Below are positions 22,895 through 30,784 of a stretch of DNA of 32,718 nt, one piece after another (the stretch's first letter is position 1; the number at the start of each line of letters is the position of its first letter). The notes under the pieces were generated by a model, which was not told the DNA's origin, did no database searches, and saw nothing but the letters and a program-made list of their open reading frames with translations. The translations under genes and the position numbers were made by a program. Source of the DNA: Planctomycetota bacterium (lineage in GTDB: Bacteria > Planctomycetota > Phycisphaerae > SM23-33); contig JAAAOJ010000081.1 of the NCBI GenBank assembly GCA_009908915.1, positions 1-32,718 on the forward strand, read 5' to 3'.

Positions 22895-25123
22895 TCAGAA
22901 CACCAGCAGGAACAGCAGCAGGACTGTCGCTAGGAGGGCCATCACCACGATACCGGCCTGGATGCCCAGACTTCGCCAGCGGGACTGTTTCGCCTCGGGC
23001 CGGGGGGTGATCATGACAGCCCGCCGCGCGAGCGACATTGGCTCCGTCCCTGAGCGGCTGCTGTGCTTACGGCGTTTTGCCCGCTTGCCTTTGCGCTTGC
23101 CGTCGTCTGAATCGACCGGCGTCTCACCGGCCATCTGGTTGTCGAGCAGTTCTTCGGCGACCGACACCTCGCGGCCATCCGACCTGCGTTTGCGTTGTGT
23201 GTCCGACCGACGGCTTCGGCGGGAGGGCTTTTTCGTCTTGGCTTCGATGCGACGCCGTCGTCCCTCGCCGATGTCGGCGATGCTAACGACCTCACTGGAC
23301 GGGCGATTCCTCGCGTCATCCTGGGCGCCGATGGGCTGACCGTTTTCGCCCTCGTCGGGTGGCGGCGGGGCGGGAACGCCTTCGAGTACGACTTCGTCAT
23401 CGTCATCGTCATCGTCCGCATGCGTGAGATTGTCCAGCTGGCTGCGGGGCGCTTCCCCATCATCGGCTGGGGCCGCGGCCGGCTGCTCTGTATTCGTCGG
23501 CCTGTCGGGTTCGGCGGGCTCAGCCGGGGCGTCGGCGGTCTGGGCTGGGTCCTCGCGAAGTGCCTCCGTAGCCCGTTCTTCAGCGACGTCTTCGGCTGAT
23601 TCACCCTTGCGCTGGCGGGAAATCTGCGAAATCAGGTCGGCGATGCGTTCGGCAATGCCATGGTCGTCAGCGGCCGGCTGGGGTTTCGCGGTGGCGGGCG
23701 GATCGTCGCTGTCGCTTGACTCGTGCCGATGGACTTCTTCGTCGATCTCCTCGTCGACCTTCACGCTTTCGACGCGGCCGGGGACCTCCACATCCACCGC
23801 TTCCTCGCAACCGGCCTCACCGTTGGCGGCGTCGGTGGCGTATTCCTGCATGGCCAGTTGATTCAGGGGCGAGGAGGATTCATCCGGCCAGTCCGGGCTT
23901 TCCTCTTCCGGGCCGATGCGAACGGCATAGCGGCCGCCGTCGGCATCGGCGTCGGTGGTCAGTTCGGCTCCGAGGAGAATGTCGTCGCCATCATCGAATT
24001 CCTGCTCAACGGCGTCGCCGGCAATGCGGACCGAGAACGCGCCGGACTGGAACTGGCGGACGGGCGGCTTGACGTCAGGGCCGCCGTGCCGGGGGGCCTC
24101 GGGCATCTCCTCAGCCGTCGGAATCTCCTTGGCCGGCGGTTCGTCGGCGTCGCTTCGGTGGTCCATGCCGCCGGCAACCGGGGTCGGATCGAGAATGCGG
24201 GATTCGATGCCTTCCATGCCGCTGGCCGTGGGAGGCAGTTCCTCCTGTCGCGGCTCGTCGTCGGTTTGGCGTATGCGGGAGGCAATGCCAGAACCGGCGG
24301 CCGCCTGCCCGTCGAGAGGCACGGCTGACGCTGTCGGCTCCGCCGGTGGCTCGATATTCTTCGGCGGTTCCTGCTGCGCCTCGACGGGCGGCGCTGCAGC
24401 CTCGGGCGAGGGCGCAGGCGTCTCCTGCGGCTTGGGGGGCTCGCAGGCGGCGGGCTCCAGCGGGGCAGACGCCTGTTGCGGCGCGGGGGCGTGGGGTGCG
24501 GTGGGGCCCTGCGACGGGACCGTCGCTTCGGTTTGCGATGTCGGCTCGGCGGATGCGTCGGATTCGGTTTCGGTCGTTGCCGGCGATGTTGCGGTATCCG
24601 TCGGCTTGAGCGGTTCTGCCGGTCCGGGGGCTTGCGGCACGGCTGCCTGCGGCGGGACAGGGAGCTTAGGTGTGTCGGCTGCCTGTGGCGACGAGGCTTC
24701 GGGCTTGGCCGCGGTTTGCGCTGTATCGGGTGCTTTCGCTGGTTCGGCCTCGTGGGGTCGGTCCGGCGCTTGGGTTTCAGCGGGGGGCTCGCAGACGTAG
24801 TCTGCATCGTCATCAGATGCAGCAGCGGCTGATTCCTGCTTGGGTGCGTCGACGGACGGTGGGGCGGCCTCGAGCGATTCCTCGGTGGCGACGGCGGGCG
24901 TTGCCTTTGCTTTCTCCGAGACGGAGGATTCCTCGGCCTGCGGCTGCTCTGGCGGAGCGGCATCGGCATTCCGTTCGGCCGGTGTCTCAATTTGGCGGTG
25001 CGCGGACTGTCCCGTATCGGGGCGCTGCCCGCGTGGCGTTATTCGCGAGACATGGTCGGCGGCCAACTCGCCCAGCAAATCGTCGTCGGCCGGGGTTGCC
25101 GGTTTTGCCGTGTGCTTTGCCAT
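22895..25123 (-). CDS. Large disordered protein with C-terminal membrane anchor
   Basis: A 742-residue product with strong composition bias: residues 30-270 are Ala/Pro/Glu/Thr-rich (PQAPGPAEPLKPTD type). Residues 270-600 are acidic with short ordered-looking islands (GAFSVRIAGDAVEQEFDDGD; AERIADLISQISRQ). Residues 640-705 are very basic (RRRRIEAKTKKPSRRSRRSD; GKRKGKRAKRRKHSSRSG). The last ~25 residues are hydrophobic (GIQAGIVVMALLATVLLLFL) with no signal peptide at the start. This layout is a tail-anchored or single-pass protein with a long flexible cytoplasmic part, perhaps a spacer or binding scaffold. No domain is recognised. Both strands are open here because of base composition; this frame has the signal-anchor end and the charge pattern of a real protein. 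Confidence 0.7.
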   Translation of the reverse strand: MAKHTAKPATPADDDLLGELAADHVSRITPRGQRPDTGQSAHRQIETPAERNADAAPPEQPQAEESSVSEKAKATPAVATEESLEAAPPSVDAPKQESAAAASDDDADYVCEPPAETQAPDRPHEAEPAKAPDTAQTAAKPEASSPQAADTPKLPVPPQAAVPQAPGPAEPLKPTDTATSPATTETESDASAEPTSQTEATVPSQGPTAPHAPAPQQASAPLEPAACEPPKPQETPAPSPEAAAPPVEAQQEPPKNIEPPAEPTASAVPLDGQAAAGSGIASRIRQTDDEPRQEELPPTASGMEGIESRILDPTPVAGGMDHRSDADEPPAKEIPTAEEMPEAPRHGGPDVKPPVRQFQSGAFSVRIAGDAVEQEFDDGDDILLGAELTTDADADGGRYAVRIGPEEESPDWPDESSSPLNQLAMQEYATDAANGEAGCEEAVDVEVPGRVESVKVDEEIDEEVHRHESSDSDDPPATAKPQPAADDHGIAERIADLISQISRQRKGESAEDVAEERATEALREDPAQTADAPAEPAEPDRPTNTEQPAAAPADDGEAPRSQLDNLTHADDDDDDDEVVLEGVPAPPPPDEGENGQPIGAQDDARNRPSSEVVSIADIGEGRRRRIEAKTKKPSRRSRRSDTQRKRRSDGREVSVAEELLDNQMAGETPVDSDDGKRKGKRAKRRKHSSRSGTEPMSLARRAVMITPRPEAKQSRWRSLGIQAGIVVMALLATVLLLFLLVF

Positions 25124-25560
25124 TTCCGATTACCTTCCGGGACGTTGCACGCAACGGCGATTCATTTAGTGTACCATCATGCGGTGAATTCTGACAACCC
25201 CACAATTCTCCGCCATTTCAGGCGTTGCGAGCTTGTCGACGACCCGTCCGAGGCCGTCGCTGGCACAACTGGCGCGAAACTCACCTCTATACATCGGATG
25301 AACGAAGGGCATGGCGCTAGGTTTCCTGTCCCTGCCTGACTGCCCATTCGGCAGCTCAGGCCGACAGACGTGGCCGCTACGGCAGGGATTTCGGGCTTTG
25401 CGATACGTATCGATAGGCATATGTCTCTACTATGTAGCGACTTGCGTGATGTGGCACTGTCGTTGCATGTCCGATTGGTGGACCGATTGTGTCCAGACGT
25501 TTGGCACGCAGGCACGATATGCCAACGCTAAGAGTCCGTTTGGAATATGGATCGCGCCGC
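25124..25560. other. Spacer with no gene supported
   Basis: Between the divergent starts at 25123 and 25713. Open frames on both strands are short, lack ribosome sites and show no protein pattern. The right part (25561-25698) is a dispersed repeat listed separately. Confidence 0.4.
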
Positions 25561-25698
25561 GAGCATCAAGTCGCGGAAACGCAGGCGAATTGGTTGATTC
25601 GTCAATCGGTACATTGGCAACGACCGATTTTTCGGGACGATGCCGCGCAGGCGAAAGGCCCGACCGCAGCAGCGATAGCTTTCTAAACGGGCTGCTAA
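25561..25698 (+). repeat. Dispersed repeat, copy A, ending in the 14-bp motif
   Basis: Matches the minus strand of 15467-15583 over its length, with one ~15-nt insertion (GAATTGG then GTTGATTCGTCAATC, itself partly self-complementary). It ends in AAACGGGCTGCTAA (25685-25698), the reference copy of a motif seen at other gene borders, 14 nt before the start of the receiver-like gene. Confidence 0.7.
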
Positions 25699-25712
25699 GG
25701 TGAGAGAGCAGC

Positions 25713-26147
25713 ATGGTTTGGGCACCGGACATAGAGAAACGCAGCCCTCTCGAACTCGTCGTTAGCGGCGAGGCTGAGGACTGGCTGCCCGCGCTGGGGC
25801 AGATCGTCGGCCCGCGATTCCTGCATACCCGGCGCGTTCGTAGCGACTACGAACTGCTGGAGGTCGTGCGGACCGGCCAGGCCGACGCGGCCGTGCTGGA
25901 CGACGACGCGCCGTGGGACGTGGACGCTCTGCGGCTGCTGCGGATGATCCGGCGGGTAAACGCCCGGTTGCCGGTGGTGGTCGTTACAAAACATACCGAC
26001 CGCCAGTGGCTCGAGGATGCCTTGAGCCTGGCCGCTCACAGTGTCGTCGCCAAGCCGCTGGAGTTCGAGGAACTGCTCCGCCAGGTCCACGGCGTCATGA
26101 CGCGCCTGGCGCGGATGCTTCGCCAGCAGTCCCCTCGCGACCGATAG
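25713..26147 (+). CDS. Stand-alone receiver-like protein
   Basis: A 144-residue product whose fold pattern is that of a response-regulator receiver. Strand-helix repeats carry an acidic phosphoacceptor position in DAAVLDDDAP (Asp63-65), a Thr-like switch in VVVVTKH and the conserved Lys in VVAKPLE (Lys114). The N-terminal acidic pair that binds magnesium is not in its normal place (LELVVSGEAED instead of LVVDDE), so it may be an unphosphorylated pseudo-receiver. There is no output domain. GAGAG precedes the ATG. It lies 93 nt upstream of groES in the same direction, an unusual neighbour. Confidence 0.65.
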   Translation: MVWAPDIEKRSPLELVVSGEAEDWLPALGQIVGPRFLHTRRVRSDYELLEVVRTGQADAAVLDDDAPWDVDALRLLRMIRRVNARLPVVVVTKHTDRQWLEDALSLAAHSVVAKPLEFEELLRQVHGVMTRLARMLRQQSPRDR

Positions 26148-26240
26148 CCCGGAGCCGGCCGCCCGGCCGGACGACCCATGACGTCCATAGCGACAGATTC
26201 AGTACAAAAAAGCAAGCAAGACTGACAAAGGAGACCATCG

Positions 26241-26561
26241 ATGGCAAAAGCTGCCAAGAAGAGCACCAAGAAGACCAAAGTCCGTCCGCTCGGCGAGAAG
26301 ATCCTCGTGAAGCGCCTGGAAGCCGAAGAGAAGACCAAGGGCGGTATCATCCTGCCCGAGGCCGCCAAAGAAAAGCCCCAGCAGGGCACCGTGATGGCCG
26401 TGGGCGACGGCAAGCTGCTCAAGGACGGCAGCCGCTCGACCATCCAGGTTGACACCGGCGACCAGATCGTTTTCAACAGCTATGCCGGCACGGATATCAG
26501 TATCGACGGCGAAGACCTGCTGCTGATGAACGAGACGGATGTCCTCGCGATCGTCGAGTAG
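26241..26561 (+). CDS. groES: Co-chaperonin GroES
   Basis: The 106-residue product forms the lid of the GroEL folding chamber. It has VRPLGEKILVKRLEAEEKTKGGIILPEAA with the mobile loop GGIILP, and KPQQGTVMAVGDGK...YAGTDISIDGEDLLLMNETDVLAIV. The first ~12 residues (AKAAKKSTKKTK) are a lysine-rich extension not usual in the family. AAAGGAG lies 8 nt before the ATG. No CIRCE element (TTAGCACTC-N9-GAGTGCTAA) is seen upstream. It ends in TAG and is separated from groEL by 838 nt, far more than the usual few tens. Confidence 0.97.
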   Translation: MAKAAKKSTKKTKVRPLGEKILVKRLEAEEKTKGGIILPEAAKEKPQQGTVMAVGDGKLLKDGSRSTIQVDTGDQIVFNSYAGTDISIDGEDLLLMNETDVLAIVE

Positions 26562-26578
26562 ACGAAAGACCTGAGAAA

Positions 26579-26697
26579 AGAGAACGCGAATGGCGCAAAG
26601 AAGTAGGGCGAGCAACTTGTTGCTCGCGAGTAAGAGAGAACACGAATGGCGCGAGTAAGACGAAGGCCACGAATGTTCTCTGACATAAAAAGTAAAT
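26579..26697 (+). repeat. Direct repeat R1, left copy
   Basis: Starts AGAGAACGCGAATGGCG and ends AGTAAAT. It contains the perfect hairpin GCGAGCAAC-TT-GTTGCTCGC. The right copy is at 27101-27217 with only a few differences (GCGCAAAG/GCGAGAAG; GCGCGAGTAAG/GCGAGAAGAAG). Confidence 0.85.
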
Positions 26698-26892
26698 ACC
26701 GCGAAGGATGGTCGATAACTCCTCCCCCTCTGGGGGAGGTGGCGAGCCTGCCCTGAGCCTGTCGAATGGGTCTTCGAGCCGGTGGGGGCGATTCGGAGGA
26801 CGACCTGAAAAGTGAATACGCCCAGCCGCGGCAGCGGCGATGTTGAATAGCCCCACGCGTGAGCGTGGGGTCAGCGAACGAATGCGAACGCC

Positions 26893-26951
26893 AAGCCCCG
26901 GCAAGGGGCGCCTTGGGTCTGTTCTGTGACAAGGCGCCCCTGCCGGGGCTT
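26893..26951. repeat. Large inverted repeat (stem-loop)
   Basis: AAGCCCCGGCAAGGGGCGCC (to 26914) pairs with AAGGCGCCCCTGCCGGGGCT (26931-26951) over 21 bp with a single bulged base, leaving a 16-nt loop. In the groESL mRNA this would be a very stable hairpin. No T tract follows on either strand. Confidence 0.85.
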
Positions 26952-27088
26952 GCGAGACGCACGCCGCATGCAACCCCGCCCTGAGGGACGGGGCTATTGA
27001 AGGCGCCCCTGCCGGGGCTTGCGAGACGCACGCCGCATGCAACCCCGCCCTGGGGGACGGGGCTATTGAAGACGCCCCTGCCGGGGCT
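26931..27088 (+). repeat. 69-bp tandem repeat, 2.3 copies
   Basis: Unit 1 at 26931-26999 and unit 2 at 27000-27068 differ at only one position. A partial third unit runs to about 27088. Each unit carries a hairpin CCCCGCCCTGAGGGACGGGG and the palindrome GCATGC. Because 69 is divisible by three, minus-strand frames read a repeated 23-residue peptide, which is not taken as coding. Confidence 0.85.
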
Positions 27089-27100
27089 GAAGAGAAGTAA

Positions 27101-27217
27101 AGAGAACGCGAATGGCGAGAAGAAGTAGGGCGAGCAACTTGTTGCTCGCGCGTAAGAGAGAACACGAATGGCGAGAAGAAGACGAAGGCCACGAATGTTC
27201 TCTGATGAAAAGTGAAT
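27101..27217 (+). repeat. Direct repeat R1, right copy
   Basis: Near-identical to 26579-26697. It keeps the hairpin GCGAGCAACTTGTTGCTCGC and ends AGTGAAT. Together the two copies bracket the tandem and inverted repeats. Confidence 0.85.
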
Positions 27218-27399
27218 GGCCAAAAGAAGACCCTCACCCAGCCTCCCCCAGAGGGAGAGAGGTAAGAAAGCGGAGCCCGAGGGTCCGGGTCGGAGAGCCT
27301 GACTGAAGAAACGAACGGCCGGGCCCGGCGCTCTCCGCGAATTAACGAATGAACGAATTAACCAGTCAACGACCTATCGAACAACAGGAGCAATAGGAC

Positions 27400-29025
27400 A
27401 TGGCAAAGAAGAAGATTGTATTCGACATGGACGCTCGCGACGGCATTCGTCGCGGCGTGAACAAACTCGCCAAGGCCGTCAGGGTCACGCTCGGCCCCAC
27501 CGGCCGCGTCGTGGTCCTCGAAAAGAGCTTCGGCAGTCCGACCGTCACCAAGGACGGCGTGACCGTGGCCAAGGAGGTGGAGCTGGAAGACGCCAACGAG
27601 AACATGGGCGCCCAGATGGTCAAGGAAGTGGCCTCCAAGACGTCCGATATCGCCGGTGACGGCACGACGACGGCAACGATCTACGCCGAGGCCATCTTCG
27701 AGGAAGGCCTCAAAAACGTTACGGCCGGCGCCAAGGCCATGCAGCTGAAGCGCGGTATTGACAAGGCCGTCGACGCCGTTGTGGCCGAGTTGCAGAGCAT
27801 GTCCAACCCCGTCAAGGGCAGCAAGGAAATCGCCCAAGTCGGTACCTGCGCAGCGAACCAGGATCAGGAGATCGGCAAGGAGATCGCCGACGCCATGGAC
27901 AAGGTCGGCAAGGACGGCGTGATCACGGTCGAAGAGGGCAAGGGCCTGGAAACCTATGTCGATCTCGTTGAAGGCATGCAGTTCGACAAGGGCTACATCA
28001 GCCCGCACTTCGTGACCGATCAGACGGCCATGGAAGCCGACCTCGAGAAGCCTTACATTCTCATCCACGAGAAGAAGCTCTCCAACATCAAGGACATCGT
28101 CCCGCTGCTGGAGAAAGTCGCCCAGAGCGGTCGGCCGCTGCTGATCATCGCCGAGGATATCGAGGGCGAGGCCCTGGCGACGCTGGTCGTCAACAAGCTT
28201 CGCGGCACGTTCCAGTGTGCGGCCGTCAAGGCGCCTGGTTTCGGCGACCGCCGCAAGGAGATGCTGCAGGACATCGCGACCCTCACCGGCGGCCAGGCCC
28301 TCATGGAAGACCTGGGCATTGCCCTGGACACGGTGGACATCGAGCACCTTGGCCAGGCCAAGCGTGTTCGCGTCAGCAAGGACAACACGACGATTATTGA
28401 AGGCGCCGGCAAGCCCAATGACATCAAGGGCCGCATCAACCAGATCAAGAGCCAGATCGAGGCCACCACGAGCGACTACGACCGCGAGAAGCTCGAGGAA
28501 CGCCTCGCCAAGCTCTCCGGCGGCGTCGCCCAGATCAATGTCGGCGCGGCGACCGAAGCCGAGATGAAGGAGAAGAAGGCCCGCGTCGAAGACGCCCTGC
28601 ACGCCTGCCGGGCGGCCGTCGAGGAAGGCATTCTTCCCGGTGGCGGCACGGCCGTTATTCGCGCCGCCAAGGCCATCGCCAAGGTGACGTTCGACAGCGA
28701 CGACGAGAAGACCGGCGGCGACATTGTCGCCCGGGCGTTGTTCGCGCCGCTCAAGCAGATTGCGGCCAACAGCGGGCTCGACGGATCGGTCGTGGCCATG
28801 GAGATCCAGAAAAAGGACGAAGCCAACTTCGGCTACAACGCCCTGACGGCCAAGTACGGCGACCTCGTCAAGGACGGCGTCATTGTGCCGACCAAAGTCG
28901 AGCGATCGGCCTTGCAGAACGCGGCCAGCGTGGCCGGTCTGCTGCTGACGACCGATGCGGTCATCTCCGAGATCCCGGAGAAGAAGAAAGCCTCCGCCGG
29001 CGCCGGCATGGATGACATGTATTGA
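27400..29025 (+). CDS. groEL: Chaperonin GroEL
   Basis: The 541-residue product is the large ring subunit that folds proteins with ATP and GroES. It has the full family pattern: [21 protein letters not shown], the ATP site [76 protein letters not shown] and [11 protein letters not shown]. The C-terminus ends [10 protein letters not shown] and lacks the repeated GGM tail of E. coli GroEL. The start ATG at 27400 has AGGAG 10-14 nt upstream. Only one groEL is in the window. A terminator lies about 180 nt downstream. Confidence 0.98.
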   Translation: MAKKKIVFDMDARDGIRRGVNKLAKAVRVTLGPTGRVVVLEKSFGSPTVTKDGVTVAKEVELEDANENMGAQMVKEVASKTSDIAGDGTTTATIYAEAIFEEGLKNVTAGAKAMQLKRGIDKAVDAVVAELQSMSNPVKGSKEIAQVGTCAANQDQEIGKEIADAMDKVGKDGVITVEEGKGLETYVDLVEGMQFDKGYISPHFVTDQTAMEADLEKPYILIHEKKLSNIKDIVPLLEKVAQSGRPLLIIAEDIEGEALATLVVNKLRGTFQCAAVKAPGFGDRRKEMLQDIATLTGGQALMEDLGIALDTVDIEHLGQAKRVRVSKDNTTIIEGAGKPNDIKGRINQIKSQIEATTSDYDREKLEERLAKLSGGVAQINVGAATEAEMKEKKARVEDALHACRAAVEEGILPGGGTAVIRAAKAIAKVTFDSDDEKTGGDIVARALFAPLKQIAANSGLDGSVVAMEIQKKDEANFGYNALTAKYGDLVKDGVIVPTKVERSALQNAASVAGLLLTTDAVISEIPEKKKASAGAGMDDMY

Positions 29026-29383
29026 GAGCATGAGTTCAGACCTCAGAGGTCATAGTTCATAGCCGGCGATCGAGGCTGCGGGTGAGGGTCGCCGGACCAG
29101 GAACCGCGACCTTCCCTGTCTGTCAGCCCCGGGCGCGAGTGCGGGCAGCTTGGCGAGACATGTTCAAACCTCGCAGGGGCGGCACAAGCATCGTCGGGTG
29201 TCGCCCCTTTGGGGCTCATTTTTTTTGGCGCATCGACCGTGGTCTCGCGCCCACGGCAATCCCTGTTAGCAGCCCGCTTGGAGATGGATTGCGTCGCGAG
29301 GTCGAGGCACGCTTCTATGGATGGGCTGCCATGATCGCACGTCCTGTCTTCTGGAGGACGATGAGATGTCCGCAAGGGCGATC
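29026..29383. other. Spacer downstream of groEL with repeat motifs
   Basis: No gene. It holds the groEL terminator, the 12-mer CCTCGCAGGGGC (29169-29180, also at 15653-15664), the 15-mer GCGAGGTCGAGGCAC (29296-29310, reverse of 15644-15658) and a 13/14 match to the 14-bp motif on the minus strand (29266-29279). Short dyads (TGAGAT/ATCTCA and CGTCCT/AGGACG, 29340-29395) lie after the NtrC-type gene but have no T tract. Confidence 0.6.
29203..29226 (+). terminator. Rho-independent terminator downstream of groEL
   Basis: GCCCC-TTT-GGGGC forms a 5-bp GC stem followed by TCA and eight T residues (29219-29226). Confidence 0.75.
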
Positions 29384-30784
29384 TCATGCATCAATGCGGA
29401 GGTCGCGTAGCTTCTTACGCAGGGTGTTGCGATGCAGGCCGAGATACCGGGCGGCCTCGGACTGATTGCCATCGAAGCGGCGCATCGCATCGCAAATCAA
29501 CGACCGCTCCACTTCCGTGACGGTCTGCTGGTGGCGCTGGGGCGCCTCGCCCGGCAGGGCCGCGGCATAGTCGATCGTCGCCGCCTGTAGGGCCGCAGCA
29601 TCGCCGCCGGGATGCGGGCCGAGTCGGATCGTCTCGGGCAGGTCGCCGGCCTTGATGGTCCGGTCCGGTGCGACGAGGAGGGCATGGTCGATGGCATTCC
29701 GCAGCTCGCGCACATTGCCCGGCCAGTCGTATTCGGTCAGCAGCCGTATCGTCTCGTCCTCAATGAGATGCGGCCGGTCCGGCGCCTCCGGTGCCAACTG
29801 ACGGATGAAGTGCCTCGCCAGCAGCGGGATGTCGTCGGGGCGCTGCCGCAGCGGTGGCAGGTTTATGTGCAGAACGGCCAGCCGATAGTACAGGTCGCGC
29901 CGGAATCGCCCGGCCTCGACCTCGGCAGGGAGATTCTTGTTGGTCGCTGCGAGAATGCGAACATCCAGACGCTGGCCGGTCGCGGCGCCGACGGGCTCGA
30001 CCACGCCGCTGTCCAGGACACGCAGCAGCTTGACCTGGAGCGCCGGCGACAGGTCGGCGATCTCATCGAGCAGCAGGCAGCCGCCCTGGGCCTGGGCGAA
30101 CTTGCCGGCCCGATTGTCGTGGGCGCCGGTGAACGCCCCGCGGGTGTGGCCGAAGAGTTCGCTCTCGATGAGGTGCTCGGGGATGGCGCCGCAGTTGATT
30201 GCCACGAAAGGCTGGTCGCGTCGGGGGCTGAACTGGTGGATCGCGGCGGCGGCCAGTTCCTTGCCGGTCCCGGTCTCGCCGGTGATGAGGACGGCGGAGT
30301 TCGTCGCGACGGCACGGGCGATGCGTTTGTAGACCTCCTGCATGGCGGGCGACCGGCCCACCAGCGGGCCTTGCGTGGCGGCGGGCGTCATATCGACCTG
30401 GCCGCCGCGACGGCCTTCGGCCAGCGCTCGCTCGGCCAGCGTGATCGCCTTGTCCAGGTCGATCGGTTTGGCAAGATAGTCGTAGGCCTTGCCCTGCAAC
30501 GCGCGAACGACGGTGTCCAGACCGCCATAGGCGGTGATGACGATGACCGTCCTGCGATGCTCCGAAAGCTCGTCCAGCAGGTCCAGGCCGCTGCGGTCGG
30601 GCAAGCGGATGTCCAGGAAGGTCACGGCCGGCCGTTCATTTCGGCAGGCGGCCAGACCGTCGGCGCCGGTCGCGGCTGTTCGAACCGACCAGCCTCGCGC
30701 ACCGAAGAACCGTTCGAAGGCCAGGCAGATGGCATCTTCGTCGTCGATGACCAGCAGTGTCTTATTCGTCGTCTCGGGGCTCAT
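29384..30784 (-). CDS. NtrC-type sigma-54-dependent response regulator
   Basis: A 466-residue activator in three parts. Residues 8-125 are a receiver with phosphoacceptor Asp58 (TFLDIRLPD) and Lys106. Residues 140-375 are the AAA+ domain with Walker A GETGTGKE (169-176), the sigma-54 contact loop GAFTGA (216-221), Walker B GGCLLLDEI and the R-finger region YYRLAVLHINLPPLRQRPDD. Residues 425-466 are a Fis-type helix-turn-helix (NQSEAARYLGLHRNTLRKKL). All motifs are intact, so it should remodel RNA polymerase-sigma-54 after phosphorylation. Its ATG overlaps the kinase stop (ATGA). The sigma-54 promoter and dyads at 32.3-32.4 kb are its probable target. Confidence 0.93.
   Translation of the reverse strand: MSPETTNKTLLVIDDEDAICLAFERFFGARGWSVRTAATGADGLAACRNERPAVTFLDIRLPDRSGLDLLDELSEHRRTVIVITAYGGLDTVVRALQGKAYDYLAKPIDLDKAITLAERALAEGRRGGQVDMTPAATQGPLVGRSPAMQEVYKRIARAVATNSAVLITGETGTGKELAAAAIHQFSPRRDQPFVAINCGAIPEHLIESELFGHTRGAFTGAHDNRAGKFAQAQGGCLLLDEIADLSPALQVKLLRVLDSGVVEPVGAATGQRLDVRILAATNKNLPAEVEAGRFRRDLYYRLAVLHINLPPLRQRPDDIPLLARHFIRQLAPEAPDRPHLIEDETIRLLTEYDWPGNVRELRNAIDHALLVAPDRTIKAGDLPETIRLGPHPGGDAAALQAATIDYAAALPGEAPQRHQQTVTEVERSLICDAMRRFDGNQSEAARYLGLHRNTLRKKLRDLRIDA

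Larger units (their letters stand above)
26562..27399. other. Repeat-filled spacer between groES and groEL
   Basis: An 838-nt stretch made almost wholly of repeats: two 117-119 bp direct repeats, a 69-bp tandem unit (2.3 copies), a 21-bp inverted repeat and several perfect hairpins (CCTCCCCC/GGGGGAGG 26721-26739; CCCCACGC/GCGTGGGG 26851-26870). It includes CCTGCCCTGAGCCTGTCGAA (26747-26766), a sequence type that recurs in spacers of many bacterial genomes. Long minus-strand frames here are repeat artefacts. Confidence 0.8.

Noticed and set aside
23723..24800. Gly/Ala/Ser-rich open frames on the + strand
   Set aside because: Antisense to the 742-aa protein; low complexity, no ribosome site, no anchor or signal. 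The opposite strand has a coherent charge layout and a membrane end.
26148..26240. CIRCE operator upstream of groES
   Set aside because: No TTAGCACTC-N9-GAGTGCTAA or close variant was found here or before groEL.
26931..27088. CRISPR-like array
   Set aside because: The 69-bp units are contiguous, with no spacers of constant length, and no cas genes are present.
26480..27237. Two ~247-codon minus-strand frames with repeated peptides
   Set aside because: They exist only because the DNA repeat units are multiples of three and GC-rich; they overlap groES and have no ribosome site.
27358..29031. 557-codon open frame on the - strand
   Set aside because: Antisense to groEL.
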